This document shows positions 6,760-14,497 of a stretch of DNA of 21,618 nucleotides, piece by piece. The DNA is from Chloroflexota bacterium. Its GTDB lineage: Bacteria; Chloroflexota; Anaerolineae; J102. Position numbers and translations under genes: made by a program. The stretch covers positions 1 to 21,618 of the forward strand of contig PIVW01000037.1 in NCBI GenBank assembly GCA_003353825.1, written 5' to 3'. Position 1 is the first letter of the stretch. Each line of letters starts with the position of its first letter. The notes under the pieces are model-generated. The model had not been told where the DNA came from and made no database searches. It was given only the letters and a program-made list of their open reading frames with translations.

Positions 6760-7958
6760 CCACACAATCAAACAACACCATTCCCGGCAAGATCGTGACG
6801 CCGGCCGAGCTACGAGCGGTGGCCTCCGACGGCACCAAGTTACGCTATGCTTTTATGGAACTGGCTGCCGATATCCCGGATGCCATTGCCTTGGGCCGGG
6901 GCGATCCGGATCTGGATACACCCGAGCACGTGATAGCAGCCGCCAAAGCCGCGGTGCACGATGGCGGGGCAGATGTCCCGACCCCGGCTGCCGGCCTCCC
7001 CGCGCTGAGAGCAGCCGTGGCGGCCAAACTGCGCGCTGACAACGGCATCCCCGTCGATAGCGATGGAGTTCTAATAACCGGCGGCGGGCAAGAGGGTCTC
7101 TACTTGCTCATACAAACCCTGCTAGATCCTGGCGACGAGATCCTTGTCCCCGACCCGCGCTATACGAGCTACGATCAGGCGATCACCCAGGCAGGGGCAC
7201 AGATGGTGCTTGTACCGACCTACGCCGAAGATGATTTTGATTTGCGACCTGAAGAGGTAGAAAGCGCCATCACACCGGCCACAAAGGCCCTGCTGATCGT
7301 CACACCTAGTAACCCCACCGCGGGCATCGTCACGCCTAGAAACTTGCGCGCCATCGCCAGGTTGGCCGAAAAACACAATCTAGTCGTGATCAGCGACGAG
7401 ATCTACGAGCAGTATGTCTACCAGCCGTCAACGCATCTCAGTATTGCTAGCTTGCCAGGCATGTACGAGCGTACGATCACGCTCGGCGGCGTCAGCAAGA
7501 CCTATGCCATGACCGGTTGGCGTATCGGCTATGCGGCCGGGCCGCCGGACTTTATCGAGGCTATGACGGTAGTCAAGAGCGCGGCTACCGGTGCGGCTGC
7601 AACAGTGAGTCAATACGCTGCCCTTGCCGCGATCACCGGACCCCAGGATGTGGTGACCGAGTACTTTGGCATCTATGCCCGCCGTCGCCAGTTGATGATG
7701 GACGGTCTGCGTGAACTCGGTTTCAGCTTCAGCGAGCCCAGAGGGGCGTTCTTTATCTATACCAACGCTGCGTCTTGTGGGATTCCGGCTTTTGAACTGA
7801 GCTACCTGCTTCTGAAAGAGGGACACGTGCTCATCTTTCCTGGCACAGCTTTCGGCGAAAAGTGGGTGGACTGGTTGCGCATCAGCTTACTGCAGCCGGA
7901 AGACAAGTTGCGCGAAGCGTTGGATCGTATGACGACTGTTCTTCAACGTCATATGTGA
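6756..7958 (+). CDS. Class I/II pyridoxal-phosphate aminotransferase
   Basis: A 400-residue fold-type I aminotransferase of normal length (AspB-like group), transferring amino groups between an amino acid and a 2-oxo acid. All key residues are visible: SNPTAG with Asn186, SDEIYEQY with Asp214 and Tyr217, GGVSKTYAMTGWRIGY with PLP Lys248 and Arg256, and LRIS with the substrate-carboxylate Arg375. The start codon overlaps the stop of the lysine-less paralogue by four bases, and GGGGAGAG sits just upstream, so translation is coupled. It probably makes or consumes the 2-oxo acid handled by the neighbouring hydroxyacid dehydrogenases. After its stop, the 143-bp gap to 8102 holds a short inverted repeat (CGAGC/GCTCG near 7994-8005) and a GGAGG with no start codon, but no strong terminator. 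Confidence 0.95.
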   Translation: MTTQSNNTIPGKIVTPAELRAVASDGTKLRYAFMELAADIPDAIALGRGDPDLDTPEHVIAAAKAAVHDGGADVPTPAAGLPALRAAVAAKLRADNGIPVDSDGVLITGGGQEGLYLLIQTLLDPGDEILVPDPRYTSYDQAITQAGAQMVLVPTYAEDDFDLRPEEVESAITPATKALLIVTPSNPTAGIVTPRNLRAIARLAEKHNLVVISDEIYEQYVYQPSTHLSIASLPGMYERTITLGGVSKTYAMTGWRIGYAAGPPDFIEAMTVVKSAATGAAATVSQYAALAAITGPQDVVTEYFGIYARRRQLMMDGLRELGFSFSEPRGAFFIYTNAASCGIPAFELSYLLLKEGHVLIFPGTAFGEKWVDWLRISLLQPEDKLREALDRMTTVLQRHM

Positions 7959-8101
7959 GGATATCGGAGGACTGGTTTAACACGAGACAACAGCCGAGCA
8001 GGCTCGATTTGGATAATTAACGCACATCGCTCACATTTTGCCGAGTAACCCTGTAACCCATCCCCATACCCTGAATCTTTTGCCATGAATAGGAGTTTAT
8101 T

Positions 8102-9103
8102 GTGACTCAAGCCTTACAGATTGGTATGGTCTCCGTGATGCCCGGTGAAACCGGCCGAGGGGCCATTCCCGTGGGTGTCGATATGGCGGGTAACCGCCAG
8201 GATATCCCGATTTTAGTCTACCGAGGCGCGCAGGAGGGGCCGGCGCTTTGGATCAACGGTGCCACCCACGGCGACGAGCCGGAGGGCCCCTTCTCGATCT
8301 TCTTGGCGCTGGCAGAGATAGATCCCAAACGGCTGCGTGGAACGGTCGTTGCCGTGCCGGCCATGAATGTCGCCGCTTTTGCCGCTGGTACGCGCGGCGA
8401 TCCACTGGACACCTTTTCTTATGACATGAACCGGGTTTATCCCGGCAGGTCAGATGGCTATCCGACAGAGCGCGCGGCGGCAGCACACTGGAGCGCCATG
8501 AAAGATCATTGTGACCTGCAGATCGCCATTCACTCAGGCGGAGAGCACTCCTACCTGGCGCACATGATCTTCGCTTCTGACAACGCCGCCAGCAGGGAGT
8601 TGGCCGGGGCTATGGGACCCAGTTGGCCCCTGGTTTTCACCAGTCCCACGGGGAGCGGCAATCCCAGTTCGATGATCGCTAGCCTGGATAAGGGTGGGAT
8701 CACCGTTGAGCTAGGTGGGAACTGCCGTACCCTGACCAATGATTTTCACGTGGTGGCCCGCGACCTGGCAGAGAGCTACCTGAACGTGATGCGCCACTAC
8801 GGGATGATCGACGGCGAGCCGACCTATGCCAAGGACTGGCGGCAGGGCTTCCAGATTGCACTCCTGGCGCCGGCTTCGGGCATGTGGGTTGGCAATCCAG
8901 ATCTGCCGTTTGAGGAAATGATCGAGGCAGACACACTGCTGGGCCAGATATACAATCTATATGGCGACATCGTTGCTGAAGTGAGGGCACCGCGCGCGGG
9001 CATCGTATTTGGCCTACGCCACCGCCCATCAGTACTGGAAGGTCAGTGGTGCTGCTTCTTCGGCGTTATCGAACACACTGTGAATGATCTCATCCGACCT
9101 TAA
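8102..9103 (+). CDS. Succinylglutamate desuccinylase/aspartoacylase-family zinc deacylase
   Basis: A 333-residue metal-dependent amide hydrolase of the AstE/AspA branch of the M14-like fold. It would remove an acyl group from an N-acyl amino acid or a related compound. The zinc site reads NGATHGDE (His56, Glu59) and AIHSGG (His144). DMNRVYPG (Asn110, Arg111) would bind the substrate carboxylate and TVELGG (Glu203) supplies the catalytic Glu. The C-terminal beta domain (about 230-333) is typical. The start is GTG at 8102, chosen because AGGAG (8091-8095) lies six bases upstream and no better ATG is in frame. The M20 gene follows by 25 bp. The acyl group and amino acid are not predictable from sequence. 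Confidence 0.88.
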   Translation: MTQALQIGMVSVMPGETGRGAIPVGVDMAGNRQDIPILVYRGAQEGPALWINGATHGDEPEGPFSIFLALAEIDPKRLRGTVVAVPAMNVAAFAAGTRGDPLDTFSYDMNRVYPGRSDGYPTERAAAAHWSAMKDHCDLQIAIHSGGEHSYLAHMIFASDNAASRELAGAMGPSWPLVFTSPTGSGNPSSMIASLDKGGITVELGGNCRTLTNDFHVVARDLAESYLNVMRHYGMIDGEPTYAKDWRQGFQIALLAPASGMWVGNPDLPFEEMIEADTLLGQIYNLYGDIVAEVRAPRAGIVFGLRHRPSVLEGQWCCFFGVIEHTVNDLIRP

Positions 9104-9128
9104 CAGAGCAGAGTCGCGAATTTCTCGA

Positions 9129-10295
9129 ATGGACACGAATTCTTTAGTTTCACTGCTGCAAGATCTAATCCGCATTCCGTCGCCCAATCCACCGGGTGAC
9201 TGTCTGGCAATCGCCGACTTCTGCGCAAGCTACCTGGAAAGTGCGGGTTATGACGTGGCCAAGGTGGCGCCAGATGATCGAGCCTGGAGCGTCGTGGGAA
9301 CGATGGGCAATGATGAAGGTCCATCCATTCTCCTTCACGCCCACATCGACACTGTGCCCTTAGGTAAGAACGCACAGTGGAGTAATGATCCCTATGCCGG
9401 TGTGATCAAACAGGGTCGGGTTTATGGTCTGGGTAGTGTGGATGACAAGGCGCCGTTGGCCGCCATGATGCAGGTAGCTGCCGGCCTGCAGAAGCGACAG
9501 AAGCAGATACGGGGCAAGCTGATCATCGTGTGTGCAGCCGATGAGGAGGTGGGCGGTCGCCTGGGGACACGTTGGCTGGTCGACGCAGGTCGCATACCTG
9601 ACTGCGATTTTGCCGTGGTGGGTGAACAGACCCACAATCGGGTGGCGATAGCGCACAAAGGGGTGCTGCGCGCAACCTTCCATGTAGCTGGTCGCACCGC
9701 GCACGCAACCGATCCAGGGCGCGGCGTCAATGCCATCAACGGCATGGCCCATCTGATCCTGGATCTGGAGCGGTATCAACACGAAACCCTGGCTTCACGC
9801 ACGCATCCCCTTGTGGGATCGCCCAGCATCAATGTCGGACTGATCGAAGGCGGGGTCGGCACAAACGTGGTGGCAGACCATTGCACCATACGTGTGGATC
9901 GGCGAATGATCCCCGGAGAAGATGCCCAGGAGGTTATCGAGGAGTTATTGGCGATCGCAGCCACCCGCCAATCAGCTGATCATGATCGCAGCTATAGGGT
10001 GGATGATTTTCTTATAAGTAACTGGTTTCAGAGGGCTGCGGACAATGCGCTAACCCAGCGATTTCTACATATCAGCGCCGAGGAAACGGGTACAGCGGCC
10101 GAACCTGTGGGTTATCTGCCCGGCAGCGATGCCAAGCATTTGGTCCAAGTCGTTCGTCAAGGCATGGTCGTATTCGGCCCTGGAACTTATGAGGTCGCTC
10201 ACTCGACCGATGAGTACACCGAGGTTGCCGAATTAGAAACAACTTGTCGCATTCTGCAACGCATGGTTGAGGAAACCCTGATCAATGGTCAATAG
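9129..10295 (+). CDS. M20-family metallo-amidohydrolase (ArgE/DapE-like)
   Basis: A 388-residue dizinc peptidase/deacylase. The ligands and catalytic residues follow the M20 pattern: HAHIDTVP (His72, Asp74), GSVDDK (Asp105), ADEEVGG (Glu139/Glu140), VGEQ (Glu166) and AHSTDE (His358). A lid/dimerisation domain interrupts the middle, marked by HKGVLRATFHVAGRTAH. Substrates in this family are N-acyl amino acids or dipeptides. A frame-start at 9084 exists inside the previous gene, but the ATG at 9129 matches family starts better; neither has a strong Shine-Dalgarno sequence. The last codons (I-N-G-Q-stop) are made of the 7-bp repeat that follows, and the TAG lies in the second repeat unit, so the array has invaded or grown from the gene's end. 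Confidence 0.9.
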   Translation: MDTNSLVSLLQDLIRIPSPNPPGDCLAIADFCASYLESAGYDVAKVAPDDRAWSVVGTMGNDEGPSILLHAHIDTVPLGKNAQWSNDPYAGVIKQGRVYGLGSVDDKAPLAAMMQVAAGLQKRQKQIRGKLIIVCAADEEVGGRLGTRWLVDAGRIPDCDFAVVGEQTHNRVAIAHKGVLRATFHVAGRTAHATDPGRGVNAINGMAHLILDLERYQHETLASRTHPLVGSPSINVGLIEGGVGTNVVADHCTIRVDRRMIPGEDAQEVIEELLAIAATRQSADHDRSYRVDDFLISNWFQRAADNALTQRFLHISAEETGTAAEPVGYLPGSDAKHLVQVVRQGMVVFGPGTYEVAHSTDEYTEVAELETTCRILQRMVEETLINGQ

Positions 10296-10443
10296 CCAAT
10301 GGTCAATGGTCAATGGCCAATGGTCAATAGCCAATGGTCAATGGTCAATGGCCAATGGTCAATAGCCAATGGTCAATGGTCAATGGCCAATGGTCAATGG
10401 TCAATGGTCAATGGCTAATGGGCAATGGCTAACTGTTAATGAG
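10283..10443. repeat. Heptanucleotide tandem repeat array (CAATGGT type)
   Basis: Twenty-one consecutive 7-bp units (10283-10429) consist of CAATGGT, CAATGGC and CAATAGC plus one TAATGGG, decaying into TAACTGT and TAATGAG. The first fifteen units form an exact 35-bp higher-order block (GGT, AGC, GGT, GGT, GGC endings) repeated three times (10283-10317, 10318-10352, 10353-10387). The array sits between the convergent M20 genes and supplies the upstream gene's stop codon. A second short heptamer duplication, AATCTCC twice, lies at 10464-10477. It resembles the short tandemly repeated heptamers known from cyanobacterial intergenic regions. No hairpin terminator is evident in 10296-10499. Confidence 0.97.
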
Positions 10444-10499
10444 GTGGCTTGGGGTGATTCTTGAATCTCCAATCTCCCTCGCCCTTTATCTATCGTCCC

Positions 10500-11873
10500 C
10501 TAAATTGCTACGTGCTCCGAGAATTCCTGGAAGATTGTGGCCGCAAACTTGATTCCCTGAAGGTAACGCTTGATTGGCATGTTCTCGTTTGGAGCGTGGA
10601 GGTTATTGTCTGCCGCTCCAAAACCGCTGAGCACGGCCGGGTGGGGCACGTTGATCATGATCGTACCCTGGGTGCTCACGCCCATCACCAGGGGTGGTTC
10701 GCCCCAGATGTGTTCGGCTGCATGGATCACCGCCTGGCTGATGGCCTCACTGACGGGCGTTTTGTAGGGGTTTGCGCGAGCCGTGTGGACGTGAATCTCG
10801 ACATCGTCAAAACCATGTTTGCGTAGGTGAGCCCGTAGTTTGTCCAGTTGATCTGATGGTTCCAGGCTGGGGGGACAGCGGAAATCGAGCTTGGCAATTG
10901 CTTCGGTGGGAACGATCGTCTTCATGCCGTCGCCGGTGTAGCCGGCGCTCAGTCCGGCAATGTTGCAAGAAGCGCCGTAGTGAATTGCCTTGAGCAGTTC
11001 CAGGTCATCGTCAAAAGGGAAGTCATGGCGGACGCCAAGTTGACGCGCAAGTTCCTGCCGATCGAAATACTCAAGTTCCTCACGGAGATGGCGCAGGTCG
11101 TCGGCGTCAGGTAGTTGCAATTCGTCGTACCAGCCGTCGATGGTGATGCGGCCTTGGGCATCGAACATCGTGCCCAGGCAGTGCACCAGTCGCCAACTCG
11201 CACTCTGCGCTTTCATCAACTGGGCCCGGCCACTCCAGAAATCGATGCCGTGGCTTTTCACACGTAGCTCGATTGCCAAAATCGCTTTGATGCCCAGGTG
11301 GATTTCGGGTTTAAACGAGGTGCGGTTAACGCCGCCGTCTAGCCCAATGCTGGCATCGCAGCGGCACAGTTCCTGGTTGTCGGCCACCCAGCGGGCCAGG
11401 TGTGGACTGCCTACTTCCTCTTCCCCTTCACACAGGAAGACAAGATTGACCGGTGGTCCACCGCGCAACTCGCGAAAGGCCTGGGCGGCGCGCGCGAACG
11501 CTAACGCGCCCGATTTGTTGTCGGTGGCACCGCGCGCGTAGATCACATCGTCGCGGATGGTGGCGCTAAAGGGAGGGTCAATCCATAGATCAAACGGCTC
11601 GGGCGGCTGCACATCGTAGTGACTGTAGCAGAGTAATGTTTTGGCTGTCGAATCGGCAGCCTGTTCCGTGGCGTAAACGAGAGAAGGTGCGTCTTTCACA
11701 GGCAGGATACGGGTATTGCCCAGCCCACCTTCGATCCACTGTCGCCTCAGTAGAGCCGCACATTCCCCAAGACCAATGTTCTGTGCGCTGATGCTGGGCT
11801 GCCTCAACAGTTCCTGCAGTTCCATCACAATCTCATCCCGATGTTCATCAACCCAATCATAAATATCTTGCAT
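10500..11873 (-). CDS. M20-family dipeptidase-like peptidase, copy 2
   Basis: A 457-residue M20 metallopeptidase of the carnosinase/CNDP-like dipeptidase group. It would hydrolyse dipeptides or amides in the cytoplasm with two metal ions. Visible ligands are SHYDVQP (His85, Asp87), GATDNK (Asp118), CEGEEEVGS (Glu152/Glu153), GLDGG (Asp179) and NNLHAPNE (His426). The reading frame extends upstream to 12002 over the preceding gene, but ATG 11873 is chosen because GGAGA lies just before it and it aligns with the paralogue's MxxxFDWIDxHR region. It is last in the minus-strand operon, 13 bp after the stop of its tandem paralogue, from which it has clearly diverged. The dipeptide substrate is unknown. 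Confidence 0.92.
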   Translation of the reverse strand: MQDIYDWVDEHRDEIVMELQELLRQPSISAQNIGLGECAALLRRQWIEGGLGNTRILPVKDAPSLVYATEQAADSTAKTLLCYSHYDVQPPEPFDLWIDPPFSATIRDDVIYARGATDNKSGALAFARAAQAFRELRGGPPVNLVFLCEGEEEVGSPHLARWVADNQELCRCDASIGLDGGVNRTSFKPEIHLGIKAILAIELRVKSHGIDFWSGRAQLMKAQSASWRLVHCLGTMFDAQGRITIDGWYDELQLPDADDLRHLREELEYFDRQELARQLGVRHDFPFDDDLELLKAIHYGASCNIAGLSAGYTGDGMKTIVPTEAIAKLDFRCPPSLEPSDQLDKLRAHLRKHGFDDVEIHVHTARANPYKTPVSEAISQAVIHAAEHIWGEPPLVMGVSTQGTIMINVPHPAVLSGFGAADNNLHAPNENMPIKRYLQGIKFAATIFQEFSEHVAI

Positions 11874-11886
11874 AGCTATCTCCATA

Positions 11887-13266
11887 TCATTCGTGATTCC
11901 CATATTCCCACATGATCGCCGCCGCATACTTGATACCCTTGATGTAATGGTCAAGATCGATACTCTCGTCCGGAGCGTGCAGGTTGCAGTCTGGCTGGGC
12001 AAATCCGGTTAATACTGTTGGCATCAATACATGCTTAAGGATCGTACCCTCGGCGCTGACACCATTGATGACCGGCGGTGCGCCAAACACCAAGGTGGCC
12101 GCTCGGATGATGGCCTGGCTAATATCCTCTTTCACGCTGATTTTGTAGGGTGGCTCCGGCATGCCGCCGAGCAGCTTTACCTCGATATGGCCGAAACCGT
12201 GGGCGATCAGGTGATTGCGCAGCCGTTCCACCGCCTTTTCAGGATCGATCAACGGCGGCAGTCGCATGTCAAGTTTTGCCCTGGCCTCGCTAGGTACGAT
12301 CGTCTTGCTGCCTGGGCCTTGATAGCCGCTGGTAAGACCGGCGATATTGCAGGTAGGTTCGTAGGCGCGAGCCTTTAGCGCCTCCACACCCTCCCTTCCC
12401 AACGCGAATTCCTCGATTCCCCATTCCTGTTTCAGGCTATTCAGATCCAGGCGTTGGGCGTTGGCTTCAAGTTGCTCCATCTCCTCGTCACCCAGTTCCC
12501 ACAGTCCTTCGTACCAACCATCGATAAGCACACGTCTATTCTCATTCACCAGTGTGTTGAGCGCGCGCAGCAACTCCCAAGCGGGCTGAGGGACCAGTGG
12601 TGCATTTAGGCTGTGGATATCGGCATTGGCGCCGCGCGCAATCAATTCAAAAAAGAGCACGCTCTTCAAACCAAGGTCGATATCAGGCGTCATTGCGCTG
12701 GGATGGACGCCACCATCAAGGCAGTGCATGGCATCGGCCTGCACCAATTCAGGGTTAGCCTCGATGAAGGGACCGAGATGGATTGAGCCGATTTCCTCCT
12801 CGCCCTCGAAGATGAATTTGACGCCGACCGGAAGTTCTCCCGTAGTCTGCAACCAGGCTTTGGCCGCTTTGACAAACGCCAACACACCCGATTTGTTGTC
12901 GGTGGCTCCACGTCCCCAGAGACGTCCCTCGGCAATGTGGGCGCTATAGGGTGGGTAGGTCCACTTCTCGACCGGTTCTACCGGCTGCACATCGTAGTGG
13001 GCGTAAGCGAGCAAGGTTTTGTTGCTAGAGGGGCTGGGCATGTGGCCAATGACACATGGCGGTCCGTCTGGCGTCGGATAGGCAGTTGCGTCCAGTCCGT
13101 CATTGTGCATTAGGTCGACTGTCAATTGGGCGCACTCATCCAGTCCGATCTTCTGGGCGCTCACACTGGGCTGCTGGACGAGGCGTTGCAGATCGACAAT
13201 GGCTTCTTGGCGATGGGCATCGATCCAGTCGAAAACGGATTGAAGGGAATGGGGTATAGTGGACAA
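11887..13266 (-). CDS. M20-family dipeptidase-like peptidase, copy 1
   Basis: A 459-residue paralogue of the downstream gene. The dimetal site is complete: AHYDVQP (His90, Asp92), GATDNK (Asp123), FEGEEEIGS (Glu157/Glu158), CLDGG (Asp184) and CNLHAPDE (His430). The start appears to be TTG at 13266: GAGG at 13278-13275 (minus strand) lies eight bases upstream and no ATG is close. The M24 gene ends 43 bp upstream and copy 2 starts 13 bp downstream, so the three are probably one transcript. The two copies keep all catalytic residues, which suggests different substrate preference rather than loss of function. Confidence 0.92.
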   Translation of the reverse strand: MSTIPHSLQSVFDWIDAHRQEAIVDLQRLVQQPSVSAQKIGLDECAQLTVDLMHNDGLDATAYPTPDGPPCVIGHMPSPSSNKTLLAYAHYDVQPVEPVEKWTYPPYSAHIAEGRLWGRGATDNKSGVLAFVKAAKAWLQTTGELPVGVKFIFEGEEEIGSIHLGPFIEANPELVQADAMHCLDGGVHPSAMTPDIDLGLKSVLFFELIARGANADIHSLNAPLVPQPAWELLRALNTLVNENRRVLIDGWYEGLWELGDEEMEQLEANAQRLDLNSLKQEWGIEEFALGREGVEALKARAYEPTCNIAGLTSGYQGPGSKTIVPSEARAKLDMRLPPLIDPEKAVERLRNHLIAHGFGHIEVKLLGGMPEPPYKISVKEDISQAIIRAATLVFGAPPVINGVSAEGTILKHVLMPTVLTGFAQPDCNLHAPDESIDLDHYIKGIKYAAAIMWEYGNHE

Positions 13267-13309
13267 GTTGAAAACCTCGTGGAAAAACTAGAGAATTGTC
13301 GACGCTGCT

Positions 13310-14497
13310 TCAAGCAGGGATCACGCGATCGTGGGGGCCATGCGTACTCAAATACCGGCTGAGACGGCGGCCACCTTGTTCGGTGACCACCATGCTGTCG
13401 ATGATGCGATAACCGTCGATTCCCGGTCGGTAGATGCCGGGCTCGTTGGACAGAACCATGGAAGGCTGTAGGGGGGTTTCGTCACCAACGGAGAGCCAGG
13501 GGGGCTCGTGACCCTCTAAACCCATGCCGTGTCCGATGCGGTGGCGAATGAACTCGCCGTAACCGGCATTTTGTAAGACCGCCCAGGCAGCATCGTTCAC
13601 GACCGAGCAGATGTTGCCAGGTTTCAGCGCCGCCAGGGCTGCTTCGTCACAGGCCCACGTCGTCTCCAGGCAACGTAACTGGTCGGGCGTTGGCTCGCCG
13701 ATCACGAAGGTGCAGCCGCTCTCGGCGTGATATCCTCCCACTTTGACGCCAATACCGACGATCAAGGTATCGCCAGGCTGGATCACGACCGGTCCTGGCT
13801 GGCCATGGGGCAGGGCGGCGCGTGGTCCGGTGTGGGCAGTAAGCGCCACCGCACCACGATAAAAGTTAATCAACTCCTGCAGCTCATTGCGCATCTTTGC
13901 TGTCGTCTGGGTCTGCACCCTCTGCACCACATCCAGTTCTGTAATGCCCTCCGCCAATCCGTCATCAACTGCTTGCCGTGCTACATCCAGCCCATAATCG
14001 GCATAGGATGCGGCAAGTTCGGTCAATGCGATCTCAGAGCGGCTTTTCAGGTAACGTAAACTGGCCATACCGTCGTCGATATACAGTGCGGGCTTCACAG
14101 CCTGACAGGCCATGAACGTGCCATGCATAGCCCCATCGATGGCGACCCGATCTTGTGATATCTGTTGCAACATCCACACCTCTGGCCGGATCTCGCCCGG
14201 GTATTCGAGATACCAGCGCACGTCGGCTATCCAACTCTGTTCGGCATTCTCCTTTTCCAGGAAAGGGACAAAAAGAACCGGCTCCCCATTTAGGGGGACG
14301 AAAAGCCCGAGCGGGCGTTCGTTGGGGATGTGGAAAAGCCCGCAGGCCCACATCACATTGGCTGCGTTTAGAAAAAGTAATCCATCAAGCTGTTGACCAT
14401 CCATTCGTTGCCGGATCTGCAAGATGCGGTTTCGATAGTGAACTTCATCGAGCTGTACGGCTTGGCGAAGGGCGTTTGGACCGGGGGTATCGATCAT
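13310..14497 (-). CDS. M24-family creatinase/Xaa-Pro dipeptidase-like protein with altered metal site
   Basis: A 395-residue pita-bread-fold protein: an N-terminal creatinase domain (to about 145) and an M24 catalytic domain. PHG (His231), IGHGMGLEGHEPP (His323, His330) and SNEPGIY (Glu352) are present. The first metal Asp, expected in GDxxxxD, is Gly248. The second Asp is Glu259 (HAESGCT instead of xSDxTRT), and the last Glu is Ile366 (YRIIDS instead of YRxED). Three of the five ligand positions are therefore changed. This points to a metal-independent hydrolase such as creatinase, or to a changed or lost activity, not a standard prolidase. The ATG at 14497 overlaps the M14 stop as TGATG. 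An in-frame TTG at 14500 is the alternative; GGAGG at 14517-14513 serves either. Confidence 0.88.
   Translation of the reverse strand: MIDTPGPNALRQAVQLDEVHYRNRILQIRQRMDGQQLDGLLFLNAANVMWACGLFHIPNERPLGLFVPLNGEPVLFVPFLEKENAEQSWIADVRWYLEYPGEIRPEVWMLQQISQDRVAIDGAMHGTFMACQAVKPALYIDDGMASLRYLKSRSEIALTELAASYADYGLDVARQAVDDGLAEGITELDVVQRVQTQTTAKMRNELQELINFYRGAVALTAHTGPRAALPHGQPGPVVIQPGDTLIVGIGVKVGGYHAESGCTFVIGEPTPDQLRCLETTWACDEAALAALKPGNICSVVNDAAWAVLQNAGYGEFIRHRIGHGMGLEGHEPPWLSVGDETPLQPSMVLSNEPGIYRPGIDGYRIIDSMVVTEQGGRRLSRYLSTHGPHDRVIPA

Noticed and set aside
7959..8101. A terminator or small gene in the gap after the aminotransferase
   Set aside because: Only a 5-bp inverted repeat and an isolated GGAGG were found; there is no U-tract and no start codon at a useful distance.
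10283..10443. CRISPR array
   Set aside because: The 7-bp units are contiguous with no spacers, and no cas genes are present.
10461..10826. A 121-codon plus-strand frame after the heptamer array
   Set aside because: Most of it runs antisense to the M20 copy 2 gene, and it has no ribosome-binding site or recognisable motif.
8102..14497. An ectoine-degradation cluster (M24 hydrolase plus AspA-type deacetylase plus aminotransferase)
   Set aside because: The M24 sequence around HAESGCT and GHGMGLEGHEPP does not look like ectoine hydrolases as I remember them, and no MocR-type regulator or aldehyde dehydrogenase is present. Kept only as an analogy for metal-independent M24 chemistry.
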